DNA of 64,000 nt from Geosiphon pyriformis (lineage: Eukaryota; Glomeromycota; Glomeromycetes; Archaeosporales; Geosiphonaceae): assembly GCA_016748015.1 (NCBI GenBank), contig JAAOMT010000128.1, forward strand, positions 379,538 through 443,537, given 5' to 3'. The position numbers and the translations under genes are program-made. Shown here one piece after another: positions 10,557-20,679 of this stretch (the stretch's first letter is position 1; the number at the start of each line of letters is the position of its first letter). The notes below the pieces were generated by a model that searched no databases, was not told the DNA's origin, and saw nothing but the letters and a program-made list of their open reading frames with translations.

Positions 10557-11821
10557 TCAGGTCGTTTGTGATATTTCTTGAATTGTGTGCCATGAACAGG
10601 GCAATCACTGAATATTGTTCCATATTGATCTTGTAAGATATAAGAACTATTGTTCAAAACTTTGTTGACTATAAAGGGTCCTTTCCACCAGCTAGAGAAT
10701 TTATTACCATAAACATTGTCTCTGTCTGAACGGTATTCCAAAACTAAGTCACCAACACTTAAGGAAAGTGTTTTATAGGTCTTTTTCTTTTTGAGCTTCT
10801 CTTGGAACTGTTTTATCTTTTCAAAGACAATTATCCATGCTTCTACTAATGAGTCAAGAATGGTACCAAGTCTTCTTTGCAAAATGTCTTTGTAATCTCC
10901 TATTGTTATTTCTTCAAAAGGTATTGTTTCTATATCCGTTTCTATTGGTAGAGTTGCCATTTGTCCATAGAACAGATAAAAGAGTTTATAACTTGTTATG
11001 TCATGATTCACAATTCTGTAAGCAAACAAGACTGAAGGCAATACTTTGTTTCATAGGTTGGTTTCTTCACTGGTTTTGGCTAGAGTTTCACATAGTGTTC
11101 TATTGAAACATTCTACTAGGCCATTTGTTTGGGGGTGATAAGGGGAAGAGAGTTTATGACGTATTCCCATTTTTCTGCAAAATTCTTCAACCAGTGTACT
11201 GAGAAAAACTCTTCCTCTATCAGATAAAAGTTCTTTGGGGCAGCCATGACAACGGATAATATCTTCATAAATGAAATTGGCAATTGAGACTGCTGTTTGA
11301 TCTGGGGTGGCTTTTGCTTTTACCCACTTTGTAAGATAGTCGGTAGCTGTGATAATGTATCTGTTGCCATCAGGAGTTACTGTTAAAGGTCCAATAACAC
11401 CTATACCAATTCTATCAAATAGTTGACCAACAGAGATTGGATGGATATCTTCCTTGCAATTGGGTTTTCCTCTTCTTTGGCAGGTATCACAGGTTTTGAT
11501 GTATTCAGCAATGTCTTTTCCCAAGGTAGGCCAATAATAGCAAGCTAAAGTTTTCTGAATTGTTTTTGTTTTTCCAAAGTGTCCAGCTAATAGATCAGTG
11601 TGCATATTGTAGATCACAATTTCTCTTTCTTCAAATCTAATGACTCTCTGGGGGCAGTCAGGATCTTTTTTATTTCTTTTATATAACTGGTTCTGGTGAA
11701 TCAAATAGAAATTTGATTGTTTGCACAAATGTTCTCTTTGCTGTTAAGTATAGTCTGGTGGGTATTGTCCTTTACCCAAAAATTTTATTAAAGCAGAGTA
11801 GTTGTCCAAGTCCATTATCAT
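10508..11821 (-). pseudogene. pol: E1 integrase
   Basis: Separate frame starting at ATG 11821 (or 11815), 59 nt past the RNase H stop. HHCC: MHTDLLAGHFGK and TCDTCQRR. Core: ATDYLTKWVKAKA, LLSDRGRVFLST and HPQTNGLVECFN, so all three acidic residues are present. The C-terminal part has FSSWWKGPFIVNKVLNNSSY. Only two stops interrupt it, a TAA near 11746 and a TGA near 11049 at a Trp position. It ends at 10508, overlapping ORF3. Confidence 0.9.
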
Positions 11822-11880
11822 GTTTGTTTGTAGGGGAGTTACAAATAATTAAGTTGGTTTGGTTTAAGAGGGTTTTACTA

Positions 11881-14574
11881 TCACTGGATGGTAAGTCTGG
11901 AAAGAGCGTTGGCATTTTGATGATTAGCTTCTTTGCAGTGTTGAATGTCATAGTTGAATTTGTCCAAGTGGAGTATTCAGTGAGTTATCCGTTTATGTTC
12001 CAAGTTTCTTTTGTTGCATAGCCAAACCAAAGCTTGGTGATCTGTTACCACCAAAAATTTCACACCCTTAAGATATTTGTCCCAGTAGCTGGTAGCCCAA
12101 ACTACTGCTAAGCATTCTTGCTCAGTGACTGAATAGTTCTTTTCTGCTGGTGTGAGAGTTCTGTTGGCATATGCTATGGCATGTTCCCTGCCATCTTCGT
12201 CTTTCTGAGAAAAAACAGCACCAAGTCCATAGCCAGATGTATCAGTGTGGAGGAAAAAAGGTCAATCCAAATTAGGTTGCATGAGGATGGGTTCTGTAAC
12301 CAGTTTTTTCTTCAGAATTTCAAATGCTTTTTGTTGATGAGTGCCCCAGTGATAATTGATGTTTTTTCTAAGTAGCTGATTGAGAGGAGCAGCGATTTTG
12401 GAGAAATCCTTGACAAACTTGCAATAATAAGAGGCCAAACTAAGAAAAAAGCGTAGTTCATGAACATTCATTAGTTGTTTAATGTTTTGAACTTTTTCAA
12501 TTTTGGCTGGATCAGAGAAGATTCCATCTTTTGTAATAAGATGGCCAAGGAACTGGGTGGATTGATGTCCAAAGAATGATTTGATTGGATTGATCTTGAG
12601 ACCAGCATTTCTAAGGAGGTCAAAAACCTTTTGCAAATGTTCAAGGTGTTCATCCCAGGTTTTTGAGTACACCATTATGTCGTCCAAGTAGACTAGAACA
12701 AAGTTTTGTTTTACTGATTCAAATACTTTGTCCATTAAGCATTGAAATGTTGGAGGAGCATTTGTGAGACCAAAAGGCATAACTGTGAATTCATAGATAC
12801 CATACTTGGTGATGAAGGCAGTTTTCTTTCTGCTTTCTGGATCCATCTCTACTTGCCAGAATCCAGCAGTTAAGTCAATGGTTGAGAAAAAAGCGGCACC
12901 ATGGAATTGGTCTAGCATTGCATCAATCTTGGGAAGTGGGTACATGTCTCTTTTAGTAATGGCATTTAATTAGCAATAATCAACACAAAAGCATAGGGTT
13001 CCTCCTTTCTTGGATACCACTACAACTGGGAATGCCCATTCACTCTTGGTTTTCTGTATGAATCCAAGGGTTTTCATTCAGGTTATTTTCTTTTTGATAA
13101 ACTCATTATTGCATTGGTTGGATTGATAGGGCTTCAAATGGATGAGGCGAGTTTCTCTGGTGATGATGGTGTGTTGTATCACATGTATATGTCCAGGAGG
13201 TTCACCTTTTTTTGAGATAACTGGGCTGTTTCTAGCCAGCAGATTTTTAATGTCTACTTTTCTTTCTTCTTGAGAGAGTTCTCTTTGTTTTACAACCAGT
13301 GATTGGATTTCAGGTGGTTTGTTTTCAAAGGACTTTTGGACTTCTTTTATTTTCTCTTGGGGTATCAAGCTGATTGGTTCCCAATCTTTGTAATAGATTA
13401 GGCAGGACATGCATTTATCACTAGGAAAATACAATGGTTTATCACACCAGCACTGGGCACAAGGACTATGCCACCAATAACTGTATTTGGCTTTCTTGCC
13501 TGGCTTTCTGTCAAAGGTTCTTCTGAGCATGTCATAATAAAGCCAGCAGATCAGCTTGCCATTAACAATGATTCCTTCTTTATCTGCCTTGACATTATCC
13601 AGTAGTTTGCCATTGCTAGTGAAGATGGTATAGGCGAGTTCAGCAGTTTCTTCTTGTTCTTCTTGTTCTTCTTCTTTCTCACTTTCTTCATCATCTGATT
13701 TATCTGATTTATTTTCTTCTGGGCTTTGCTTGGATACTGGGGGAGTTGTCCAATGACAACACTTAACCACAATGGGTTTCTTACCACATCTGATGGTTAG
13801 TTCACAGAGTTCATAATCAAGCAAAGCCTTTGCCTTCTTGAGCCATTCATTGCCAACAATAATGGTGTATTTTTTTGCTTTAGACACTTCCATATCAGTT
13901 TCAATGCTGATGCCATTGATGCGGACAGGAATAGCTTTGGCTATGCCAAGTCCTTTTTTCTTATCACCATGCACATTGGTCATTGGTTATGTGGATGGTT
14001 CATCAATTTTTCTGCCAATTGCTTCAAGAAAGTGTTTGGCAATAACACTAACAGATGATTCACTGTCTAGGATCAAATTGATGAAGTAGCCAGCCACTTG
14101 GGCTTTACAAATTAGAGAAGTGACATTGCTATTGTCAGCAAGTCCAGCTTGGCGAGGGTGTTTGTTGGTTTTGGGTGTCTTTTTCTTTGGAATCAGGAAT
14201 TTGCGAAGATCTTTTCTGAATTGTGGATGGGTCATCAATTGGCCAAAGGTTATATGTGCTGGAGTTTCTATAAGGTCTTTGACAACAGAATAGGGACCGG
14301 ATTTTTGTACTATTTCTGGGGATTCCAACTTTGGAGGGTTCTTGAAAACTTTGGCTTTTGGGGGCTCATTGTTGTTAGCAGTTGATGTAGAAGCTTTATT
14401 GGGGTCTAGAACGAAATCAACTTTGGCTTTCTTCTTCTTTCTTGTGGATTCAGAGGGGTTGATTGCTAATTCATCCATGTTATGGTTATCATCAGTTAAG
14501 TTAAAAGCATAAAAGAGGTTTTCTTCTGGTTGGCTTGCACTCTCACCCTTTGGAGGTGCACCTACCAGTTTAAA
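11881..14574 (-). pseudogene. pol: E1 pol: protease, Cys motifs, RT, RNase H
   Basis: One frame, -1 to gag. It begins at the slippery site, then a Lys-rich linker and protease LILDSESSVSVIAKHF near 14055-14090 (the Gly of Asp-Ser-Gly is Glu), VGNEWLKKAKALLDYE near 13815, an acidic Glu-rich stretch at 13640-13720, and CAQCWC...CMSC at about 13405-13455. RT: VVVSKKGGTLCFCVDY, LDLTAGFWQVEMDP-like motif near 12850, FGLTNAPPTFQCLMD, intact YLDDIMVYS with GACGAC at 12679-12684. RNase H: TDTSGYGLGAVFSQ, TPAEKNYSVTEQECLAVVWA and ANALSRLTIQ, then TGA TAG at 11883-11878. No dUTPase. A handful of stops, no frameshift. Confidence 0.9.
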
Positions 14575-16115
14575 AGCTGATAAACAGTGGCTTCAACTAA
14601 GAGATCCTCTCCAAAGAAATTGATGTTGGCATGATTGGGTCTTTGGTTGGGCACATTGTTGTTGTTGATTCTGTTGTTCTGAGCATCATTGTTTCTGGGG
14701 ACTGGTGGAGGCAGTGGAGGATTGTTGCAATTTCTTGAAAAGTGTCCAGTTAATCCACAGCGATAGCATACAGGTGGGCCACGATTTTGTTGTCTTTGAT
14801 AAGGTGGTTGCTGGGACTGATTGAAGCATGGTTCAAATCTGGGTCTTTGTGGTTGCTGATTTTCTCTGACTGCTTGGGCTAAGGGTTCTAATAACCGAGC
14901 AAGATTTGCTGTGAGTCTGTCTATTAACTGTTCATTTGGATCTTGAGTGTGAGTGGCAAAAGAAGTAGCAGCCATTTGAGGGGCAGAAGCCATGACAGGA
15001 ACAGGAGCAAAAACTGGTAGTGTGGATCTCAAGTGCATCCTTTGGTTGTCTTCAATTCTTTGTGCTAATTCAATGGCCATATTCATGGTGGGATTATCTT
15101 TTAGGGCCAGGAGGGGCCAAAAAGCATATGATAGATCAGTTTTCAATTCTTTTGTGAAGGAGTGAATTTTCTGCTCTTCTGTCCAATTTCTTCCAGTGTC
15201 TACTCATTTGATTAACTTTCTGATTGCTTTGGCATATTCGGTTACAACTTTACCGGGACCTTGGGTTCTTCTTTCCAATTCCATATGCCATTTTGATATT
15301 AATATTGGGGTTTTGAATTTGTTTTCAAACCGGGTAGTAAAAGAAATGTTGATTTTTCCCACATTTGCTGGTGTCCATCTAATAATTCTTTGCTGGACAT
15401 TGGCATCTGTTTCTTGTAAGAACCAGGTAGCAGGGGATCCTTGAAAGTAGCCACTGACAATTTGGAACTTGTACTCATCATTATATTAATTGGCTGTAGT
15501 GGCTCTTTCAAAGTCATCCAATTATTCAATTGGATCTTGTGCATTACCTCTAAATAATGGTATTGGAGTGTTGTTTCTTTGCCTTAGAGCAGTTTGTATA
15601 CCTTGGAGGGCGGCCAAAATGTTTGCTTGCATGGGGTCATTAGCCATTGGTTCAGGGGTAACTGTTTGTGTAGACAAGTCTGATTCGCTTGATAAAAAAT
15701 CAAAAACAGGGGCAGTTTGATAGCTTTTTTCTTCTGTTTCAAAGGGAGTTTCAGTTGCTTGATGGGCAGCAATCCAAATGTGGATTTGATGATTCAGATA
15801 TTCGAAATCAGGGAGCTGTTGTTCAAAGGTTGCAGAATATAAGAGCTGATTGATACTGTTGTTTCTTTCTTCAAAGTTGTTTTCAAAATAAGCTTGGTCA
15901 AAGTAATAGGTTGTATAAGCTGTGTAGGTTTCAGCTGAATGCTCGTTCAGGAACCAGTTCCAAAAGTTTTGGAATTGTCTATTGGATTGTTCTTCAAGGG
16001 GGAAGCAGATCAAGCAGGAGGGCAGAAGATTAAGTTCAATAAAACTTTGGTCATTTTTGTTGTGTGCTGCAAAGTGTTCTTCTGATTGCTGTGGCAGATA
16101 TGAGTAATCACTCAT
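14562..16115 (-). pseudogene. gag: E1 gag
   Basis: The ATG at 16115 begins MSDYSYLPQQSEEHF. N-terminal acidic/aromatic region, capsid-like region (DPIE-LDDFERA, WFLQETDANVQ, EYAKAIRKLIK, RNWTEEQKIHSF, a pattern typical of fungal Ty3/gypsy Gag), an Ala/Pro linker, the CCHC knuckle CYRCGLTGHFSRNC near 14730-14775, then a Pro/Asn-rich tail ending LLNW and TAG at 14562-14564. Two internal stops, at 15522 (Gln-type) and near 15205 (Trp-type). Otherwise intact. Confidence 0.9.
14568..14574 (-). promoter_or_regulatory. E1 putative -1 ribosomal frameshift site
   Basis: On the minus strand the heptamer T TTA AAC is in the gag frame, two codons before the gag stop. Slipping back one nucleotide enters the pol frame (Lys-Leu-Val-Gly-Ala-Pro-Pro), open to the protease. 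E2 keeps the same arrangement at 61024-61030. A self-complementary AGGTGCACCT follows within 10 nt and might help pausing (inferred). Confidence 0.7.
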
Positions 16116-16154
16116 ACAATGAGGGAATAAGTGAATTTTGACAACCTCACAGGG

Positions 16155-16162
16155 AGCACTAC
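16155..16162 (-). promoter_or_regulatory. E1 primer-binding site
   Basis: Reads TAGTGCTC on the minus strand, a few bases (TAAAAG) after the 5' LTR; E2 has TGGTGCTC at the same place. Same 8-nt core as in the other families. Confidence 0.55.
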
Positions 16163-16167
16163 TTTTA

Positions 16168-16845
16168 TGTTATGGGTTGGAGTAACAAGCTAACGGATAG
16201 CAAGGGAGAACAGTATTGTATGGTAATGGAAATAAACAAAGAAGGAATTACAATAAGAGAGCGAATTAAATAAGTAGGAATTTAATGTGCGTGATCAGTC
16301 TCATAAAAATCACAGTTGCTAATCTTTTCTTAAATCTGAAGGTAGAGGAATAGTCTGTGATTGTCAACAAGATAACACCACTGCTATTATTCTATGTCTC
16401 AACTCGGCAATTCTTAGAATCAATAACAGGTATTGTTGTACTTTTCAATTGTTTCTTTATTCAATGAATTACAAAAGCAAGCCAATTGCTTTTTAGGCTA
16501 ATTCTAACAAATACAAATCAAAAAGGGGAAAAGATAAGATATGTGAATGCCAACAAGTAGATACTTGAAGGTAAGGAAAGGGGAATAAGCAATTATGAAA
16601 GAAAGTAATTAATATTGTTTATTTCATTATTTTTATCATGTCTTTCTACAGCTAAGAGAATCATCACTTATATAGCTATCTAAAGTGATCAATGATCAGG
16701 TCAACAATCAAGTCAATGATCAGGTCAATGGTCAGGTCATTGATTAGGTCAATGATCACTATCTAAAAATAGGGTGGCTAATTATATGACATCAGTGGCT
16801 AATACATGTGATAATTAATAAAAACTATGTGTTTCAACCGTAACA
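16168..16845 (-). repeat. E1 5' LTR
   Basis: 678 bp, TGTTATGGGTTGGAGTAACA to CAACCGTAACA. Nearly identical to 9171-9834 apart from transitions and a few short indels in the GGTCAATGATCA-type repeat at about 16690-16755. Confidence 0.92.
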
Positions 16846-16944
16846 ATAACATAAAAACCCATACACCAAAAATAATTTTCTTTTATTTTCAAATCTTTTA
16901 TAATAACTATTCCTCAAAACATTTAACAATTATCCCAAAAACTA

Positions 16945-17622
16945 ATGTTAGCTTTAAAAACAATATCCAAATTATCTATTACTATTACTAGAAACCACAT
17001 TAATTATACCCAAACAGAAGTAGTCACAAATTTAGCCCCAAATTCACGAAAATATCACCCATATAAAAAAAACACAAGAAGTTATTCTGGAATTCACCTG
17101 CCAGAACTTTTAAAGCTTGCTTTAAGAGAAAACTTAATGCTCACTCTTATTAGTATTCCACCAAATGCTATTATTTAACAAAAACTTCAATTGTGTCTTA
17201 ATGAAGAAAACTACAACTATACTCCAATATATAGATATTTTTATATTGGAAAAACACTTCACAAACAAAAACGGGAGCTTACAGCAGCAAACCTCACAAA
17301 AGAAGCTATTTGGAAACAACTCTACAATGAATTCAAGACAACAGCTGGACCTACAAATAGTCATTATAAACTAAGAGCTGCTTTTAGACTTTATGACTTA
17401 TTTCACACCTGTGAAAACGTTCTACAAAACCCAATTTTTCAGCCTTTAAAGATTCAATACATTGGAAAGCTTACAGAACTAAAATTTCAACAATTTTCAG
17501 ACCAAATTTCTTTAATAATTTTGGATTATTATCTGAAATTTACAGACAGTAGTTGGACTTCGATGGAGCTCAGTCTTGAGGAAGAGTTTATGTTACCAGA
17601 CAAAATTAGAGATATTGTTTAG
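16945..17622 (+). pseudogene. A1 ORF3, accessory protein of unknown function
   Basis: 226-codon frame with a true ATG at 16945, located after integrase (E1 lies between) and ending at 17622, 32 nt inside the 3' LTR. One stop (TAA at about 17176) breaks it. Visible blocks: YRYFYIGKTLHKQKRELT, then IGKLTELKFQQFSDQIS near the C-terminus, similar in spacing to YCYFHLGQ and LRKMTNTQFEELQTQIT in B1 ORF3. No signal peptide, membrane segment or known catalytic motif. The purine-rich GAGGAAGAG just before the LTR, the likely polypurine tract, is part of the coding sequence. Confidence 0.65.
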
Positions 17623-18568
17623 CATGAAATTACTCTTATAAATCTTATCATTAATTAGCATATATTATCGTTTTTAATTATCACTTATTACATTAGCAAA
17701 ATGTCTGAAATTATCATTTAATTAATAACCCAATTTGTACATAACACAAATGTAACCTAAGTATGATGATCAATCATGCAATACCCTGAAATATGTAACA
17801 TTCAAAAATTCACCAAAATTTGTAGAAATTCGCCGAAATAATTGATAGTTCACCAAAATATCTAATAGTTTGTAGAAATAACTTGTAGTTCGCCGAAATG
17901 TATCTTTAGTTCAGTGAAATTGTAGAAAAGAGCAAAGTTCAAGTTCATAAAATAGTGTTATGACAAGTTGTATAAAAGAAGAGCTTCTCTCTTCGAGAAA
18001 ATATATCTTACTTTAGATTTATTACTTAGAATCATTCCTACACACACAAAAAGAAATAAATATCAAATAATTCGAAAAACCAAATTCTTTAATTATTGCA
18101 CTTGGAAAATCCCCAAAACCCAACTAACGTTTTGAAATTGATTAGTTACCAATTTCAGTAAACTGTTAGTGACTCTAGGCCTGGATAGAAAACGTTTTCT
18201 TTGATAAAATTCTATTTCTTTTACATTTCTTTTATTTTTTTTTATTTTCTTATTATAATCATTAAGGTAACCTACAGACAAGATTCCTGTAGAAGAGTTG
18301 ACTTTTACAGCAAAGTAACTACACATTTTTAATGAGCTTCCAGACAAGCAATTCCTGGGAAAGAGTTGACATTTACTACAATGTAAATACACAAAACAAC
18401 TGGCACGAAATTGGCCATTCTACTTATAAGTTCAGCAGTTCAAATTATAGAAAATAATTTGAAGATAAATTCAGTTACTGAAGGTTCAACCACATCCAGA
18501 AAACGTGAATTTACAGCAAACAAGCATCAACAACATTTAGAAAAAGAGACCAAAAACCTCCAATAATA
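17591..18568 (+). repeat. A1 3' LTR
   Basis: 978 bp, starting TGTTACCAGACAAAATTAG and ending CCAATAATA (decayed GGTAACA). Repeated GCCGAAAT-type motifs at about 17800-17925; a TATAAAAGAAGAGC stretch near 17970. Confidence 0.88.
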
Positions 18569-19478
18569 ACATGTTATAATGCAGGATAATACAGAATAAC
18601 ATGTAATAATATTAGATAACATATTATAACATAGGATAACTAGTGATAACATAGAAAAATGAAGCAATAACAAAAATAGTGAAGCAATAGCTAGTGATAG
18701 CAAAACAATTGAAAGCAATCCTGTAAAACTAAAAGAATATATAAAAACAAGTAGTTGTAGAAGTTAGAAAAACAGACAGATAGATATGAATCTTTAAACA
18801 AGAATCAAATATTCATATTCCTTTATCATTTATTATTTTTCTTATTTCATCTTCTGAAATAAACCAATTATTAAAGAAATCAGAATCACAAATTTATGTT
18901 CTCAAACTTCATAGAATTTACGTAAATTAACCCTTGTCTCATACCTTTGTTCTAAGACAGATGCTCTTAGCATAACCACCTCAAACTATTAATGATTTGG
19001 ACTAATTGCTCTTAATCATGGCAATTGACGATACTAATTTATTTTTTCTTTCTTTTCTTTTCTTTTTCTTTTCTTTTTCTTTCTTATTTTTTTGTGGAGT
19101 GGCAACATAGTAAAATCAACTGTCTAAAAATAGACTTCGTAATAGCCTGGTAAAAGAGGGAAGCTTCTCTTATATTTTGAATATTAGTATTATCTTGTTA
19201 GCTTACCAAAAGGGCAAAAAAACAACACCAGACCCTAATGACTGCACTTATTAGCTTAGAGAAGAAAGCTCACATTTATGAAAAACATTACAATCAATAA
19301 AAGACAAACTTTGTGCCTTATAATCAAAGAACTCAATGGGTAAAATCACATCCAGGAATAGATCTTCAGAGATTGATAATCAAGACTAAGCCAACAAAAT
19401 TACACAGAAGATGCATCATTAATAATTGAGAGCACCAAACATTATCATTTCCTATACCCACCAAGTTTACCAGTAACA
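18569..19478 (+). repeat. D1 5' LTR, right part
   Basis: Continues the LTR broken at 1011; the first 4 bp repeat the A1 target site. It contains more ATAACATGTTAT-type units at 18569-18640, a long T/C-rich tract at 19040-19095, and AGCACCAAACATTA at 19431-19444, complementary to the LTR end plus primer site. Ends CCAGTAACA at 19478. Confidence 0.85.
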
Positions 19479-19480
19479 TT

Positions 19481-19490
19481 TGGTGCTTTC
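19481..19490 (+). promoter_or_regulatory. D1 primer-binding site
   Basis: TGGTGCTTTC begins 2 nt after the LTR. The segment 19474-19487 can pair with 19431-19444 in the LTR (12 of 14 positions). Confidence 0.6.
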
Positions 19491-19539
19491 TGTAAGGTTA
19501 TAAATCCATAGAGACAGAGCACCCCAGAGATACACAAAA

Positions 19540-19698
19540 GTGGCAACTATTGAAATAATAAAAAGAGACCACTTCTTGTATGAAAAAGCACTATTTCAAT
19601 ACTTTTGAAAAAATTTAGGAATACCAGCAGAAACCACCATCACAGAAAGTAATTTTTGCAACTATATTAATGCAAAAATCAACTGCTTGCTAGGCCAC
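19540..19698 (+). pseudogene. gag: D1 gag, N-terminal piece
   Basis: About 50 codons of gag before the B1 insertion. The start is GTG where related genes have ATG (GTGGCAACTATTGAA). It contains RDHFLYEKALFQYF and PAETTITESNFCNYINAKIN, matching D2 gag at 44613-44830. It continues at 30044 after B1. Confidence 0.7.
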
Positions 19699-20620
19699 TG
19701 TTACTTATAGAATATAGGAAGTATATTATTATTAGCAAGTAAATATAAGCCAATCAGAATAGACATAGTAAATGTGGAATTCCAGGATTCTTCTCAGAGA
19801 AATTGCAGGATTCCAGGAATTTCAGGATTCTCTGGCAAGGAATTGTAGGATTCCAGAATTCCAGAATTCCTCTCATCAGGAATTGCAGGATTCCAGGAAT
19901 TTCAGGATTCCTGTCATAAGGAATTAAAGAATTGAGGAATCTCAAATATGTATATATAGCAGTAGTGTTAAAAGCAAAAGAGAAAAGACACCAAGAATTC
20001 TTAGCTTAGTTATCACAATCCTCAAATAAATAATTATTCATTATATCAAAGTTATTCTTCACTATCAACACTTCATGTTGATAGTAATTAATACTTAACT
20101 ATACTGGAACAATAGCTCTTGATCACGACTATTGATGGTATACTAACTTGTAAATCACCTTGGCTTATTTTTTATTTTCTCTTTTATCTTTTCTTTATTT
20201 TCTTTATTGTCTACTAACTTGATTAAAAGATTTACTCCTGGAGGACTTATGGAGAAATAAAACTTACTTAAACAATACTTACTCTTGGAGGACTTATGAA
20301 GGAATAAACTTGCTTAAACAATACTTACTCTTGAAGGACTTATGGAAGAACTGATGTCAGGAAACAGCACTAGTATACACTTATGGAGAATATCGTACCA
20401 GGAGAATCATCAACCATCAAGCTGAGCAAGCAATCGACAAAACTATGGTTTCAGGAAACTACTGATAAACTGTTACCATTGAATCTCTGTTCATTATACA
20501 AAAAACTCAATTGGAAAACCTTCAGATAAATACCTTCAGATTATTATCGTTACCAATCACTTTGAGCATCAAGTTACAGGTTTGTTATTTACTCGATACC
20601 CCAAAGAATCACCTATAACA
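19699..20620 (+). repeat. B1 5' LTR
   Basis: 922 bp, TGTTACTTATAG to CACCTATAACA. GGAATTCCAG-type degenerate repeats at 19778-19940; a TATATATAGCAG motif near 19950; tandem copies of a roughly 45-50 bp unit containing ACTTACTCTTGGAGGACTTA at about 20225-20350. Near its end, GAGCATCAAGTTACAGGT (20564-20581) is the inverted complement of the LTR end plus primer site. Confidence 0.92.
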
Positions 20621-20622
20621 TT

Positions 20623-20632
20623 TGGTGCTCCT
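20623..20632 (+). promoter_or_regulatory. B1 primer-binding site
   Basis: TGGTGCTCCT starts 2 nt after the LTR. The stretch 20611-20630 can fold back on 20564-20581 with a 29-nt loop. Confidence 0.65.
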
Positions 20633-20679
20633 TGTGAAATATAATCCTACAGAGAACCAGCACCAACAACACCATTCAA

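Larger units (their letters stand above)
9171..16845 (-). mobile_element. E1 gypsy element
   Basis: Complete 7.7-kb family E element inside A1, minus strand, flanked by an exact ata a duplication (9167-9170 and 16846-16849). LTRs are 16168-16845 (5') and 9171-9834 (3'). It is the best preserved element: gag, pol, integrase and ORF3 each stay in one frame from end to end and are broken only by a few stops. Removing it rejoins A1's integrase to its ORF3. Being innermost, it is the youngest insertion of the left nest. Confidence 0.93.
1012..18568 (+). mobile_element. A1 gypsy element, host of E1
   Basis: Full-length family A element, about 9.9 kb without E1. LTRs are 1012-1979 and 17591-18568. 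It lies in the 5' LTR of D1, with target duplication acac (1008-1011) / acat (18569-18572). Order: gag, protease, Cys-rich module, dUTPase, RT-RNase H, integrase, then E1, then ORF3. Gag to dUTPase is one reading frame broken only by stops, which suggests gag and pol were once a single ORF in this family. A2 at 48142-57880 is a second copy. Confidence 0.9.

Noticed and set aside
11713-12021. Plus-strand frames of 60-100 codons across E1 and A2
   Set aside because: They are antisense shadows of integrase or RT, with no family resemblance of their own.
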